Shown piece by piece: positions 22,203-29,793 of a DNA stretch of 47,979 nt (its first letter is position 1; each line of letters starts with the position of its first letter). The DNA is from CAIXMG01 sp964628065. GTDB lineage: Bacteria > Patescibacteriota > Minisyncoccia > Phycocordibacterales > UBA1006. The DNA is taken from positions 1 to 47,979 of the forward strand of contig CAZVLM010000004.1 in the NCBI GenBank assembly GCA_964628065.1. Reading direction: 5' to 3'. The notes under the pieces are model-generated. The model was not told where the DNA came from. It saw nothing but the letters and a program-made list of their open reading frames with translations, and did no database searches. The translations under genes were made by a program, and so were the position numbers.

Positions 22203-23159
22203 ATGCAAATCCCTTTTACCGACAAACCAATAATCAAAGACTGGGACTTTGTCGTGCTTTTATTTTACAAGTACGTAAAGATTGAAGACCCCGAAGCATT
22301 TATGAACGCTCATCGGGCACTTTGTGAACGACTTAATATTAAGGGTCGCTATGCTATCGCATATGAGGGCCTTAACGGTACCTGCGAAGGTACTCCAGAA
22401 GCAGTAAACGAATATGTAAAAGAACTTACTTCCGATCCTCGATTCGCTGATATTCATATGAAATATAGCAAAGGGACCGGTAATGCATTTCGCAAACTAA
22501 AAATCCGAGTTCGACCAGAAATCGTAGCGCTTGGACTTAAAGAAGATGATGTTGACCCAAATGTTACAACCGGTATTCACTTAAAACCAGAAGAACTTCA
22601 CGAATGGTTCGAGAACGGTGAAGACTTTGCGATCGTAGACATGCGCAACCAGTACGAACACCAGGTAGGACATTTCCCAGGTTCAGTACTTCCAAATTTA
22701 AAAAATTTCCGAGATTTACCAAAGGTTCTTCCAGAACTTGAGCATTTAAAAGATAAAAAAGTTCTTACTGTGTGCACCGGAGGAGTACGATGTGAAAAAG
22801 CGTCAGGTTACCTTAAGACTAAGGGTTTTGATAATGTGTACCAACTTGATGGAGGAATGGTTTCCTATATGGAGAAATATCCTGGAAAAAACTTCTTAGG
22901 AGCCATGTATTCATTTGATAGCCGAGTCGTAATTGATTACGATGGAGGCAATCATCCTATTATTGGAAAATGCTCCGAATGCGGAGTGCCCAGTGAAAAC
23001 GTTGTGGACTGCAAAGACCCTTCATGCCATGGACAAATTATTCTGTGTAAAGACTGCTTTGCGAAATCTGGCAAAGTGTTCTGCAAAGACCGATGCGATA
23101 ACCACCTTAATATTGTGTCTCGGTACGCGAAACGAATTGCAAAAAAGCTCCTTGGATAA
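22203..23159 (+). CDS. trhO: tRNA uridine(34) hydroxylase, rhodanese family
   Basis: TrhO (YceA) makes 5-hydroxyuridine at the wobble base of some tRNAs. The 318 residues show the N-terminal acylphosphatase-like domain (YKYVKIEDPEAFMNAHRALCERLNIKGRYAIAYEGLNGTCEG), the rhodanese domain with active Cys191 in TVCTGGVRCEKASGYL, and a C-terminal cysteine cluster (GKCSECG, DPSCHG, LCKDCF, FCKDRC) likely to bind zinc. The promoter (TTGAAA 22164-22169, 16 bases, TATAAT 22186-22191) predicts a five-base leader. Confidence 0.93.
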   Translation: MQIPFTDKPIIKDWDFVVLLFYKYVKIEDPEAFMNAHRALCERLNIKGRYAIAYEGLNGTCEGTPEAVNEYVKELTSDPRFADIHMKYSKGTGNAFRKLKIRVRPEIVALGLKEDDVDPNVTTGIHLKPEELHEWFENGEDFAIVDMRNQYEHQVGHFPGSVLPNLKNFRDLPKVLPELEHLKDKKVLTVCTGGVRCEKASGYLKTKGFDNVYQLDGGMVSYMEKYPGKNFLGAMYSFDSRVVIDYDGGNHPIIGKCSECGVPSENVVDCKDPSCHGQIILCKDCFAKSGKVFCKDRCDNHLNIVSRYAKRIAKKLLG

Positions 23160-23188
23160 AGGGACTTTTTCGGTTAGAATAAGGTTTT

Positions 23189-23782
23189 ATGCCCATTGCC
23201 TTCCTCAAAAAACACATCCCTTTTAAGACCATCTTGAATGTACTGATTGAATTCGGTCCGCTCATTATGTTCTTTGTAGCATTTGAAATATTTAAGTTTA
23301 TGACAGCGGTAGCAATCCTTATTGCGACTGTGGTTGTAGCTCTTATAGCCAGTATTATTGTACAGCGAAGAATCGCATGGTTTCCAATTCTGTCATGCGG
23401 AAGTGTTATGCTTTTTGGGGGACTCACATTATTCTTGCACAACCCTAACTGGATTATTTTTAAAGATACGCTATATTTCGGCTTGTTTGGAGTTGCCATC
23501 ATCATAGAGCTTATACGGGGCAAACTTATGCTTAAAAAGCTATTCGGAAACGTTTTTCATGTCGATGATCGCGTCTGGAAAATATCATGCATTGTATGGG
23601 GAGTATTTCTTATCCTGCTTGCAGCTTCCAATGAAATCGCTCGGATCTTCTTTACACCGGAACAATGGGTAACTTATAAAATCATTGTGCTTGTTATTAT
23701 GTTTGGAATGGCAATCATTAACATTATTTTGGGGAGTCACGGGAGACTTCCGGGGAGTGATTGGTTAGGGTTTCACAAATAA
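23189..23782 (+). CDS. yciB: YciB/IspZ-family septation membrane protein
   Basis: YciB (intracellular septation protein A) is an inner-membrane protein linked to envelope and division integrity. This copy has 197 residues with five to six membrane segments. The family pattern is clear: FLIEFGPLIMFFVAFE-like start (LIEFGPLIMFFVAFEIFKFMTA), IIVQRRIAWFPILSCGSVMLFGGLTLFLHNPNWIIFKDTL, and DRVWKISCIVWGVFLILLAASNEIA. The -10 (TAGAAT, 23175-23180) predicts a two-base leader. It converges with lexA. Confidence 0.9.
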   Translation: MPIAFLKKHIPFKTILNVLIEFGPLIMFFVAFEIFKFMTAVAILIATVVVALIASIIVQRRIAWFPILSCGSVMLFGGLTLFLHNPNWIIFKDTLYFGLFGVAIIIELIRGKLMLKKLFGNVFHVDDRVWKISCIVWGVFLILLAASNEIARIFFTPEQWVTYKIIVLVIMFGMAIINIILGSHGRLPGSDWLGFHK

Positions 23783-23797
23783 ATCAATTAAAACTGC

Positions 23798-23840
23798 AAA
23801 TATTAAAAGGCCGACCACTCTCATTGCCTTTTAATATTTT
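23798..23840. terminator. Bidirectional terminator of yciB and lexA
   Basis: AAATATTAAAAGGC pairs perfectly with GCCTTTTAATATTT. The right arm includes the last codons of lexA on the minus strand. Confidence 0.85.
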
Positions 23841-24406
23841 CGCACGACTCCCTTGATAACTGCGACGATCTCCATGCCATTCTCCGGATAGATATTTTCA
23901 AAATCTTTATTGGCTGGTTCAAGCCATGCCTTTTGGGGATTCTTTGGGTCCTGTCTGAAATATTTCATGGTAAATTCTCCATCTACGTTGGCAATAACAA
24001 TCTGGCCATCTCTTGCAGTGGTAGCTCGTTCTGCAATTACCATATCACCATCGGCAATATGCGCGTCGATCATAGAATTTCCGTCAACTTCAATCATATA
24101 AGTTTTGTCACGCTTTTGAATAAGAAAGTCATTTAAATTAATACTTTCCTCAATAAGTTCTTCTGTTGGGGAAGGGAAGCCCGCCTTTACTGATCCAAGC
24201 ATAGGAATTTCTGTAAAGATAGCTGTTGGAATAAGATGACCCATTGCATCCTTTGCTACAATTCCAGCATCAAGGAATTTTTGAACTAAACGAAATACTG
24301 CGTTCTTAGACTTGAAACCAAAAAGCTCCATCATTTCTGAATATGATGGCATTCGCTTTTTAGACGAGTAGAAGTTGATAAGTTGTTTTGATTGTTCGTT
24401 ATGCAT
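23831..24406 (-). CDS. lexA: LexA SOS repressor
   Basis: LexA represses DNA-damage genes and cleaves itself when RecA is activated. The start at 24406 gives 191 residues, close to the norm. The winged-helix DNA-binding domain covers about 1-65 (MPSYSEMMELFGFKSKNAVFRLVQKFLDAGIV). The cleavage site is Ala75-Gly76 (VKAGFP). The S24 peptidase domain has Ser111 (DGNSMID) and Lys148 (TMKYF). It overlaps the end of a 66-aa gene by 8 bases, so the two are translationally coupled and share the SOS promoter at 24674-24702, which makes lexA autoregulated. Confidence 0.95.
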   Translation of the reverse strand: MHNEQSKQLINFYSSKKRMPSYSEMMELFGFKSKNAVFRLVQKFLDAGIVAKDAMGHLIPTAIFTEIPMLGSVKAGFPSPTEELIEESINLNDFLIQKRDKTYMIEVDGNSMIDAHIADGDMVIAERATTARDGQIVIANVDGEFTMKYFRQDPKNPQKAWLEPANKDFENIYPENGMEIVAVIKGVVRKY

Positions 24407-24599
24407 ATTCTTTGGTAAAGAGGGAAGAGATCTTGTCAAAGACACTTGGGTTGCGATGACTTCGGATCTTTGAAAGAATTTGTCGATGACGTCGCGCTTC
24501 AGCTTTGTAAGTTCGGCCAAGCATGATCTTACGATCAATAATAGCATTTAATCGCTCGAGCTGCCTATAGAGTGCGGTTACGTATTGTTTCTGTGACAT
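24399..24599 (-). CDS. Small basic protein cotranscribed with lexA
   Basis: This 66-residue protein is the first gene of the lexA operon. It is basic and probably helical (YVTALYRQLERLNAIIDRKIMLGRTYKAEARRHRQILSKIRSH), with a C-terminal DKISSLFTKEYA. I do not recognise it. The same promoter with the SOS box controls it, so it should be induced by DNA damage. Small SOS-controlled proteins elsewhere are often division inhibitors, but those have a membrane helix and this one does not. A helical DNA- or protein-binding factor is more likely. Confidence 0.75.
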   Translation of the reverse strand: MSQKQYVTALYRQLERLNAIIDRKIMLGRTYKAEARRHRQILSKIRSHRNPSVFDKISSLFTKEYA

Positions 24600-24673
24600 A
24601 TAGTTATAAAATGATTTAAATGGTGTTTATACAATGTTTTTAATCTCTCGGTGCCCCATTTGGGTACATAATT

Positions 24674-24702
24674 ATTATATGTGAACGTTCGTTCACATGC
24701 AA
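24674..24702 (-). promoter_or_regulatory. SOS promoter with LexA box in the spacer
   Basis: On the minus strand: TTGCAT (24702-24697), a 17-base spacer and TATAAT (24679-24674). The spacer is filled by the palindrome GTGAACGTTCGTTCAC (24681-24696), which fits the GAAC-N4-GTTC SOS box known from Bacillus-type LexA. A bound LexA would block RNA polymerase directly. The predicted leader is about 68 bases. Confidence 0.92.
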
Positions 24703-24746
24703 GATAAATACCTGTGTATAACGAAATAAGACATGAAAAATCTTTC

Positions 24747-24775
24747 TTGTAAATAATCTTCTCTCGTGATAAAGT
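24747..24775 (+). promoter_or_regulatory. Promoter of the 24813 gene
   Basis: TTGTAA (24747-24752), 17 bases, TAAAGT (24770-24775) with a TGA extension. It is divergent from the lexA operon. A half-site GTGAACGATT lies downstream at 24792, but there is no full SOS box. Confidence 0.55.
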
Positions 24776-24812
24776 GAGCGGGAATTATTTTGTGAACGAT
24801 TAAAAACTGAAT

Positions 24813-25544
24813 ATGAAGAGAAAACCATTAACAAGTTTGCTACCTGACAAACAGATCTTTAGATTAATTACTGAAAGCCTAACAAAAATAGGATACTACC
24901 AGCTAACCGAAGATGAAAAAGCTGAACAGCGTAAACTGTTTCCTGTGAAGTACCCACCAATAAGAAGAGCTAAATATGCGAACATGCAAGAAGTGTTTCG
25001 TATGGATATTAAAGGCTACACGATTTGGTTCTATAGTAAATACATTCTTAAGGGTGAATACTTTGCGCCTGCCGGGTCATTTTTCTTTATTGTGGTAAAA
25101 ACCGATGATCCAAGCGGGATTGTTTACTACGCTTCAAGCTTCCATAATAAGGGAGATGTGGTGGGCAATATTTCACTTGAAGGTGCGTTTTTAGTAGACA
25201 GATTGCGCCATGGCCGTCCAGTATCGAATGGTAAAAGAGCTGAGATTTTCCGTGATAGAGAAAATGGAACTTATAAGTGGGTAGTATACGCGGAAGATAA
25301 TAAAACTATCATTTGGCAACGAAAAAACTTTTACGCAAAACTACCTAATGATCCAGAATTGAAAGCCCATGCGTATGCGTACAGAGACAAAAGAGTAGCT
25401 TACGCAGCAAAAAAGAAAAAGGATGGGAAAGGAGTTGTAGGATCAAACAGGATAAAACCAACCAAACTTCCTCGATCAACAGAAGCGCTTAATGATGAAC
25501 CTATCCGTCTCGAACTTCCGTTTGTAGAAATATCAACTCATTAG
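24813..25544 (+). CDS. Orphan protein divergent from lexA, 243 aa
   Basis: I do not recognise this protein. It is basic and cytosolic. An N-terminal helical part (KPLTSLLPDKQIFRLITESLTKIGYYQLTEDEKAEQRKLFP) leads to a beta-rich middle (YTIWFYSKYILKGEYFAPAGSFFFIVVKTDDPSGIVYYASSF) and a lysine-rich C-terminal part (KRVAYAAKKKKDGKGVVG) before an acidic end. The basic tail suggests nucleic-acid contact. Its position beside the SOS operon makes a DNA-repair link possible, but no intact LexA box was found in front of it. Confidence 0.7.
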   Translation: MKRKPLTSLLPDKQIFRLITESLTKIGYYQLTEDEKAEQRKLFPVKYPPIRRAKYANMQEVFRMDIKGYTIWFYSKYILKGEYFAPAGSFFFIVVKTDDPSGIVYYASSFHNKGDVVGNISLEGAFLVDRLRHGRPVSNGKRAEIFRDRENGTYKWVVYAEDNKTIIWQRKNFYAKLPNDPELKAHAYAYRDKRVAYAAKKKKDGKGVVGSNRIKPTKLPRSTEALNDEPIRLELPFVEISTH

Positions 25545-25561
25545 TGGTTACAACTAAAAAC

Positions 25562-25592
25562 AAAAAGGTGTCCCTTGGGGGGCGCCTTTTTT
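25562..25592 (+). terminator. Terminator of the 24813 gene
   Basis: AAAAAGGTGTCCC pairs with GGGCGCCTTTTTT with a mismatch; the extended -10 of tspO (TGC-TATACT, 25595-25600) follows at once. Confidence 0.85.
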
Positions 25593-25636
25593 GCTATACT
25601 TAATAAGTATTATCAGACTAAGTAAATTACACCATT

Positions 25637-26038
25637 ATGAAAGAACAAACTTGGTATGCTCAATTAATAAAACCAACATGGGCCCCGCCATCATGGCTTT
25701 TTGGACCTGTCTGGACGTTTCTTTATATTATTATCGCTGCAAGTTACGGATATGTTGCTTACTTATTCTTTACAAAGAAAATTCCGTTTATTGTATTTCT
25801 TCCGTTTATCTTGAATCTTATCTTCAATGTTATTTATACGCCAATACAGTTCGGACTTAAAAACAACGTACTTGCGACTATAGATATTTTCTTAGTATTA
25901 GGAACATTAATTTGGGCACTGATTGCGATCTTCCCGTATGTGAAGTGGGTATTCTACGCCAACCTGCCTTACTTGGCCTGGGTAGGATTCGCGACGGTGT
26001 TGCAGGTGACGATTACGGCAATTAATGCAGGGAAATAA
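25637..26038 (+). CDS. tspO: TspO/MBR family membrane protein
   Basis: TspO proteins are five-helix membrane proteins that bind porphyrins and related ligands. This copy has 133 residues and the diagnostic pattern WYAQLIKPTWAPPSWLFGPVWTFLYIIIAASYGYV, with further helices around NLIFNVIYTPIQFGL, ATIDIFLVLGTLIWALIAI and LPYLAWVGFATVLQVTITAIN. As there is no haem pathway in view, the ligand is unknown. An extended -10 (25595-25600) predicts a 30-base leader, longer than for most conserved genes here. Confidence 0.93.
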   Translation: MKEQTWYAQLIKPTWAPPSWLFGPVWTFLYIIIAASYGYVAYLFFTKKIPFIVFLPFILNLIFNVIYTPIQFGLKNNVLATIDIFLVLGTLIWALIAIFPYVKWVFYANLPYLAWVGFATVLQVTITAINAGK

Positions 26039-26095
26039 CTTATAAATTATTTATTTCTTTATTTTTACTTGATGTGTCTCTGATAAGATTTTCAG

Positions 26096-26741
26096 ATGGC
26101 AATCAGATATGTCTTCATAGACGAGAGCGGGCAATTTGGAAAGTATAAGGACGAGAAGTATTTCGTCATCGCCTCTTTTAGTACAAGTAACCCTATTGAG
26201 ACCGCTAAAAAATTTAAAGCTTGGATGAGTACTAGATTTCCAAGAAAAATGAGGTTGAAAAACGAAATCAAATGGTCCAATTCTGGTATTAATAATCTAT
26301 TAAGATTACGCACGCTTGAATATATTGCAGGATTAGATATAGAAATTCGATTTACTTGCGTACTAAAGAAAGATATTCCTATTGTTTATTATAGTAAGAA
26401 GGGATTGGAAAGTGGACAACTTTACGTTGATATCATCAAGCAGTTTGTAAGCTCACATGATTATCTGGGTTCGCTGTCTATAATATGCGATAAAAGACCA
26501 CTTAAAAGGAATATCTTCCATAGAATTTGAGCGTTGTATAGTAGAACACCTTAAACATAAACAAAATACTGTTAGTGTGACCATGTCTGACTCGGCAATG
26601 AATACTAATATACAAATTGCTGACTGGATTGTCGGCGCCATTGCCTGGTACTTAGAAGGACACACTTTTGGCAAAGCCTGCTTCGATAGACTCAAACACG
26701 CTATCGTCTTTAGAAAAGATTCTGATTTTTTCATACCTTAG
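26096..26741 (+). pseudogene. DUF3800 protein with a +1 shift
   Basis: DUF3800 proteins are predicted RNase H-fold enzymes found with mobile and defence genes. The start is normal (YVFIDESGQFGKYKDEKYFVIASF, catalytic DESG), but the frame stops at 26530. Dropping one A from CTTAAAAGG (26504-26507) joins it to a second frame that carries the expected end (VTMSDSAMNTNIQIADWIVGAIAWYLEG) to TAG at 26741. The restored protein has 214 residues. It is either a decayed gene or one read by slippage; the in-frame codon after the A-run is the often rare AGG. The -10 (TAAGAT, 26084-26089) predicts a leaderless mRNA. Confidence 0.75.
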
Positions 26742-26747
26742 TTTCAC

Positions 26748-26785
26748 CATCAAAAAAATCCTACCGTGGCAGGATTTTTTTGATG
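26748..26785 (+). terminator. Terminator of the DUF3800 gene
   Basis: CATCAAAAAAATCCT pairs with AGGATTTTTTTGATG; a strong symmetric stem with one inner mismatch. Confidence 0.9.
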
Positions 26786-26937
26786 AAAGTAGCGTCTTAC
26801 AAACTTGTTGTTCCTAGACTCATATGTCCCGATTTTCGGAACAAGCATCCAGGCATTTCGTAAGTTATTATTGCATACTCCCGCTATTAGGATATACCAC
26901 AAGACTTATCGCGTCAAGTCGTGCTAAAATACGCCCT

Positions 26938-27405
26938 ATGAACTACTGGCTCGTAAAAACCGAAGCTGATTGCTACAGCATCAATGACTTGAAAAGTGAT
27001 AGAAAAACCTCATGGGGGGGCGTGCGTAACTATCAGGCGCGGAATTTTATGCGTGACAATATGGAAATAGGGGATTTAGTGCTGTTTTACCACTCTGGAG
27101 GCACCAAGGAAGCCCCTACAGGCGTCTACGGGCTGGCAAAAGTTGCAAGTAAGCCTCATGCCGATGAAACCCAATTTAACAAGCGGGACGACCATTTTGA
27201 GCCAAAAGCGACCCGAGAAAAGCCTATTTGGTTCTGTGTAGATTTGGCGTTTGTAAAACGATTTAATCATCCGGTTACATTGTCTGACATTAAGTTTGAG
27301 CCCAGCCTTAAAGGCATGATGTTGACACAACAGGGCAGTCGTCTTTCTGTACAACCTGTTTCAGAAAAACATTTCAAAATCATTACGGAGTCCATGGTAC
27401 ACTAA
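26938..27405 (+). CDS. EVE domain protein
   Basis: EVE domains are PUA-like folds that bind modified bases. This is the free-standing form, 155 residues from ATG 26938. Motifs: NYWLVKTEADCYSINDLKSD, WGGVRNYQARNFMRDNMEIGDLVLFYHSGG, GVYGLAKVASKPHADETQF and a C-terminal SVQPVSEKHFKII. The aromatic pocket (YWLVK, W, YQARN) looks intact. The longer frame upstream is dropped because the extended -10 (TGC-TAAAAT, 26925-26930) predicts a start one base before 26938. A small gene follows 4 bases later. Confidence 0.92.
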   Translation: MNYWLVKTEADCYSINDLKSDRKTSWGGVRNYQARNFMRDNMEIGDLVLFYHSGGTKEAPTGVYGLAKVASKPHADETQFNKRDDHFEPKATREKPIWFCVDLAFVKRFNHPVTLSDIKFEPSLKGMMLTQQGSRLSVQPVSEKHFKIITESMVH

Positions 27406-27409
27406 CCTT

Positions 27410-27577
27410 ATGATTAAAAAACGCCATACCGTAAAACAGAAAACGGCTCGTAACAATAACTTACTTTGGGAAGCAGCGAAAAAAGAAGTAATGGGCAGTA
27501 GTAAAAAATTCACACCCGAAAAAATGAAAACGATCATGCGACTGTACAAAGATCGCGGTGGTGTTTCAAAACCTTAA
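27410..27577 (+). CDS. Small basic protein, 55 aa
   Basis: This short protein follows the EVE gene by four bases and is probably in the same transcript. It is strongly basic (IKKRHTVKQKTARNNN, then WEAAKKEVMGSSKKFTPEKMKTIMRLYKDRG). The C-terminal helix resembles the short helical tails of small DNA- or RNA-binding proteins, but I cannot name a family. No terminator lies between it and the next gene, which has its own -10. Confidence 0.6.
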   Translation: MIKKRHTVKQKTARNNNLLWEAAKKEVMGSSKKFTPEKMKTIMRLYKDRGGVSKP

Positions 27578-27596
27578 AGTGGTATACTAGTTATCT

Positions 27597-27989
27597 ATGA
27601 ATATCCTAAAAGCATTTGGAGCAACACTCCTTCCATTATTAGTACTTGATGGTATTTGGCTTGGAACCATGAGTAAATTCTTTTACTCAAAACAGTTGGG
27701 TTCACTTATGGCAAAGAATCCTGTTTGGATTGCAGCCGTTGCTTTTTATCTAGCATACGCTGTAGCCGTCGCATACTTTATCGTGGCACCGGCTGTTGCA
27801 GGATCTCTTCCATGGTGGCAGGTACTTCTTAGGGGAGCATTCTTCGGATTTGTGGCGTATGCTACGTATGATCTTACTAACCAGGCAACTATCCAAGGAT
27901 GGCCCGTATTGGTTACGGTTGTAGATCTCGCATGGGGAACATTCTTAACCGCAGTAGCAAGTCTCGTTGCCTACTTCATTCTTAAATAA
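27597..27989 (+). CDS. DUF2177 membrane protein
   Basis: This 130-residue protein fits the DUF2177 family: four membrane helices with the pattern LLVLDGIWLGTMSKFFYSKQLGSLM, then WIAAVAFYLAYAVAVAYFIVAPA, LLRGAFFGFVAYATYDLTNQATIQGWP and VTVVDLAWGTFLTAVASLVAYF. Function unknown. The -10 (TATACT, 27583-27588) predicts a two-base leader. The next two genes follow at 2-base intervals, forming a three-gene operon. Confidence 0.9.
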   Translation: MNILKAFGATLLPLLVLDGIWLGTMSKFFYSKQLGSLMAKNPVWIAAVAFYLAYAVAVAYFIVAPAVAGSLPWWQVLLRGAFFGFVAYATYDLTNQATIQGWPVLVTVVDLAWGTFLTAVASLVAYFILK

Positions 27990-27991
27990 GT

Positions 27992-28777
27992 ATGTCAGCG
28001 CTTATTACTTCATGGGGAATCGCTCTTCTGACCGCAGGAATTCTTGCGGTTGTATGGTTTGGAATCAGCCTTTGGCGAAAAAGAAATGATGTGGCAGATA
28101 TCGGATGGGGTACTTATTTTATTGCCATTGCTGTTGTTTCATTCTTAGCTCACAATCCTGCATGGAGTTTACGACTTGTTCCACTACTTCTTGTAGTGAT
28201 TTGGGGAGTTCGACTGTCTTCTCATATTTTAAAACGACACCTTAAAACTACCGAAGATGCACGATACTTAGCATGGAGAAAAGAATGGGGTAATGGATAC
28301 TATTTTTACATCCGATCATTCTTACAAGTATTTCTATTGCAGGCATTTCTCGCAACACTTATTTCACTACCAGTCATCATTATTACTTCAAGTTATTTTA
28401 GACCATCACTTGCGTGGCTCATTTTAGGGATCATTGTTTGGATTATTGGATTCTTATTTGAGTCAACAGCCGACAAACAGCTTAAGTCTTTTATTGCAAA
28501 CCCAAGCAATCGCGGGCATATTATGCAAACAGAGCTTTGGAAATACTCTCGTCATCCAAATTATTTTGGGGAAGTAACACAGTGGTGGGGACTGTTTATA
28601 ATTGGACTTGGGGTGCCACTTGGAATTTTTGGCATCATTGGCCCGATTGTTATTACACTACTTATTGTATTTGTATCTGGTATTCCACTTGCTGAAAAAA
28701 ACATGAAAGGAAATCCTGAGTTTGAAGCATACAAGTCTAAAACAAGCGCTCTTATTCCACTTCCGCCAAAACACTAA
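27992..28777 (+). CDS. DUF1295 membrane protein (steroid reductase-like)
   Basis: This 261-residue protein has six to seven membrane segments and the DUF1295/isoprenylcysteine methyltransferase-like signature near the C-terminus: LWKYSRHPNYFGEVTQWWGLFIIGLG, and PLAEKNMKGNPEFEAYKSKTSALIP. It also has the family start RKRNDVADIGWGTYF. Related proteins are NAD(P)-dependent reductases or methyltransferases of lipids. DUF1295 with DUF2177 as a neighbour suggests lipid modification, but the substrate is unknown. Confidence 0.9.
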   Translation: MSALITSWGIALLTAGILAVVWFGISLWRKRNDVADIGWGTYFIAIAVVSFLAHNPAWSLRLVPLLLVVIWGVRLSSHILKRHLKTTEDARYLAWRKEWGNGYYFYIRSFLQVFLLQAFLATLISLPVIIITSSYFRPSLAWLILGIIVWIIGFLFESTADKQLKSFIANPSNRGHIMQTELWKYSRHPNYFGEVTQWWGLFIIGLGVPLGIFGIIGPIVITLLIVFVSGIPLAEKNMKGNPEFEAYKSKTSALIPLPPKH

Positions 28778-28779
28778 TT

Positions 28780-29001
28780 ATGAATCCGCTTCAAAACAAA
28801 ACACTTGAAATGATTGTTACGTACCTTGTTGAGCAATACGGATGGGAAGAACTAGGAAAAGAAATAAAAATTAAGTGCTTTATAGAAAAGCCCAGCATTA
28901 AATCAAGTCTTACGTTCTTACGCAGAACGCCGTGGGCAAGGGAGAAAGTAGAGGAGTTATATATTGCTACTGTTGAGGCAGAGAATTTAAATAAATTGTA
29001 A
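28780..29001 (+). CDS. VF530-type small DNA-binding protein
   Basis: This 73-residue protein matches the VF530/DUF2132 family (NPLQNKTLEMIVTYLVEQYGWEELGKEIKIKCF, PSIKSSLTFLRRTPWAREKVEELY), known from one solved structure and thought to bind DNA. It starts two bases after the DUF1295 gene. The match runs over the whole protein, and there are no additional domains. Confidence 0.9.
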   Translation: MNPLQNKTLEMIVTYLVEQYGWEELGKEIKIKCFIEKPSIKSSLTFLRRTPWAREKVEELYIATVEAENLNKL

Positions 29002-29030
29002 AAAGTTACAAACAATAATATACTTAATTT

Positions 29031-29216
29031 ATGAAAAACATAACTATCGCATTAATATTCATTTTGGCATTAGTATCAGTAGTGATTCCTTCTGCAACCT
29101 ACGCAAAAAGCCGCAGTGGAAGTGCTTACTATAGAAGTGCTAGAACGGGTCAATATACTACAAAATCTTATTCGGGATCTCATAAAAGTACCACTTATCG
29201 AAGTACGTATCGATAA
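29031..29216 (+). CDS. Small secreted Ser/Tyr/Arg-rich protein
   Basis: This 61-residue protein has a clear signal peptide (ITIALIFILALVSVVIPSATYA-K). The mature part is only about 37 residues, repetitive and rich in Ser, Tyr, Thr and Arg (SRSGSAYYRSARTGQYTTKSYSGSHKSTTYRSTYR). It is basic and probably unfolded. A surface or extracellular role is inferred, with no known family. It ends in a perfect 19-bp inverted repeat whose left arm includes the stop codon. Confidence 0.75.
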   Translation: MKNITIALIFILALVSVVIPSATYAKSRSGSAYYRSARTGQYTTKSYSGSHKSTTYRSTYR

Positions 29217-29250
29217 TAAAAAACCAACAAATGTTGGTTTTTTATTATCG
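29211..29250. terminator. Perfect 19-bp inverted-repeat terminator
   Basis: CGATAATAAAAAACCAACA and its exact complement flank a two-base centre. It starts within the stop of the 61-aa gene and ends just before the next promoter. Confidence 0.9.
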
Positions 29251-29252
29251 AT

Positions 29253-29280
29253 TTGACTATATATAAATATATGTTATATT
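29253..29280 (+). promoter_or_regulatory. Promoter of the 29313 gene
   Basis: TTGACT (29253-29258), 16 bases, TATATT (29275-29280). The predicted leader of about 26 bases reads AACCAAAACCATTAAGT before the ATG. Confidence 0.7.
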
Positions 29281-29312
29281 GTTTTAGAAATTGTTAACCA
29301 AAACCATTAAGT

Positions 29313-29723
29313 ATGGAAGAAGCCAGGACAGGCCTACCACCGAAAGGAATCATTGAATTTGATTTTGAAGCAGATCGATTAGAAGCGCTTTCTTCAGGAA
29401 TAATAAGATTCATTGCCATTGAGGCGCTCATTCATCACCGGCCCGGAGCCAAAGCTCGCGTCAAATTGAAAATTAATTTGGCTGTACGGCCAGGGAATCC
29501 CATTGGCCGGATAGAGCCTCAGCTTGTAGAAACTGAAGATGAGGATGAGGAACGCTCAAAAGGATTCATGATGTGCGAAGTTGAGATACTAAACGCCCTT
29601 ACTAAGAAGGCGTGGTATCTTTACGGAGAAACTAATGACCCTGCAAAGAGACCCATCTGCATCACGATTATTCCAGGCATAATAAACACTTATGCGTTTA
29701 AGAAAGATCCTGTTAAAAATTAA
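29313..29723 (+). CDS. Orphan protein, 136 aa
   Basis: I do not recognise this protein. It is a cytosolic beta-rich domain (KGIIEFDFEADRLEALSSGIIRFIAIEALI, ARVKLKINLAVRPGNPIGRIEPQL), interrupted by a strongly acidic loop (ETEDEDEERSKG), then CEVEILNALTKKAWYLYGETND and a hydrophobic C-terminal strand (ICITIIPGIINTY). It stands alone between a good promoter and a terminator, and belongs to the orphan genes with A/C-rich leaders. Confidence 0.7.
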   Translation: MEEARTGLPPKGIIEFDFEADRLEALSSGIIRFIAIEALIHHRPGAKARVKLKINLAVRPGNPIGRIEPQLVETEDEDEERSKGFMMCEVEILNALTKKAWYLYGETNDPAKRPICITIIPGIINTYAFKKDPVKN

Positions 29724-29729
29724 TTAAAT

Positions 29730-29760
29730 GGCCCGTTTGCGAAAGCAAACGGGCCTGTTT
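29730..29760 (+). terminator. Terminator of the 29313 gene
   Basis: GGCCCGTTTGC pairs perfectly with GCAAACGGGCC around GAAA, followed by TGTTTTG. Confidence 0.9.
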
Positions 29761-29793
29761 TGTGATTTTCTAATCATGCTATAATTTGCCCAT

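Noticed and set aside
24681..24696. SOS palindrome as operator for the divergent 24813 gene too
   Set aside because: The box is over 60 bases upstream of that gene's predicted -35 and lies in the spacer of the lexA promoter. Only a half-site is near 24813.
29211..29250. Perfect 19-bp inverted repeat as an operator or insertion end
   Set aside because: Its position at the stop codon and its A-run/T-run composition are those of a rho-independent terminator.
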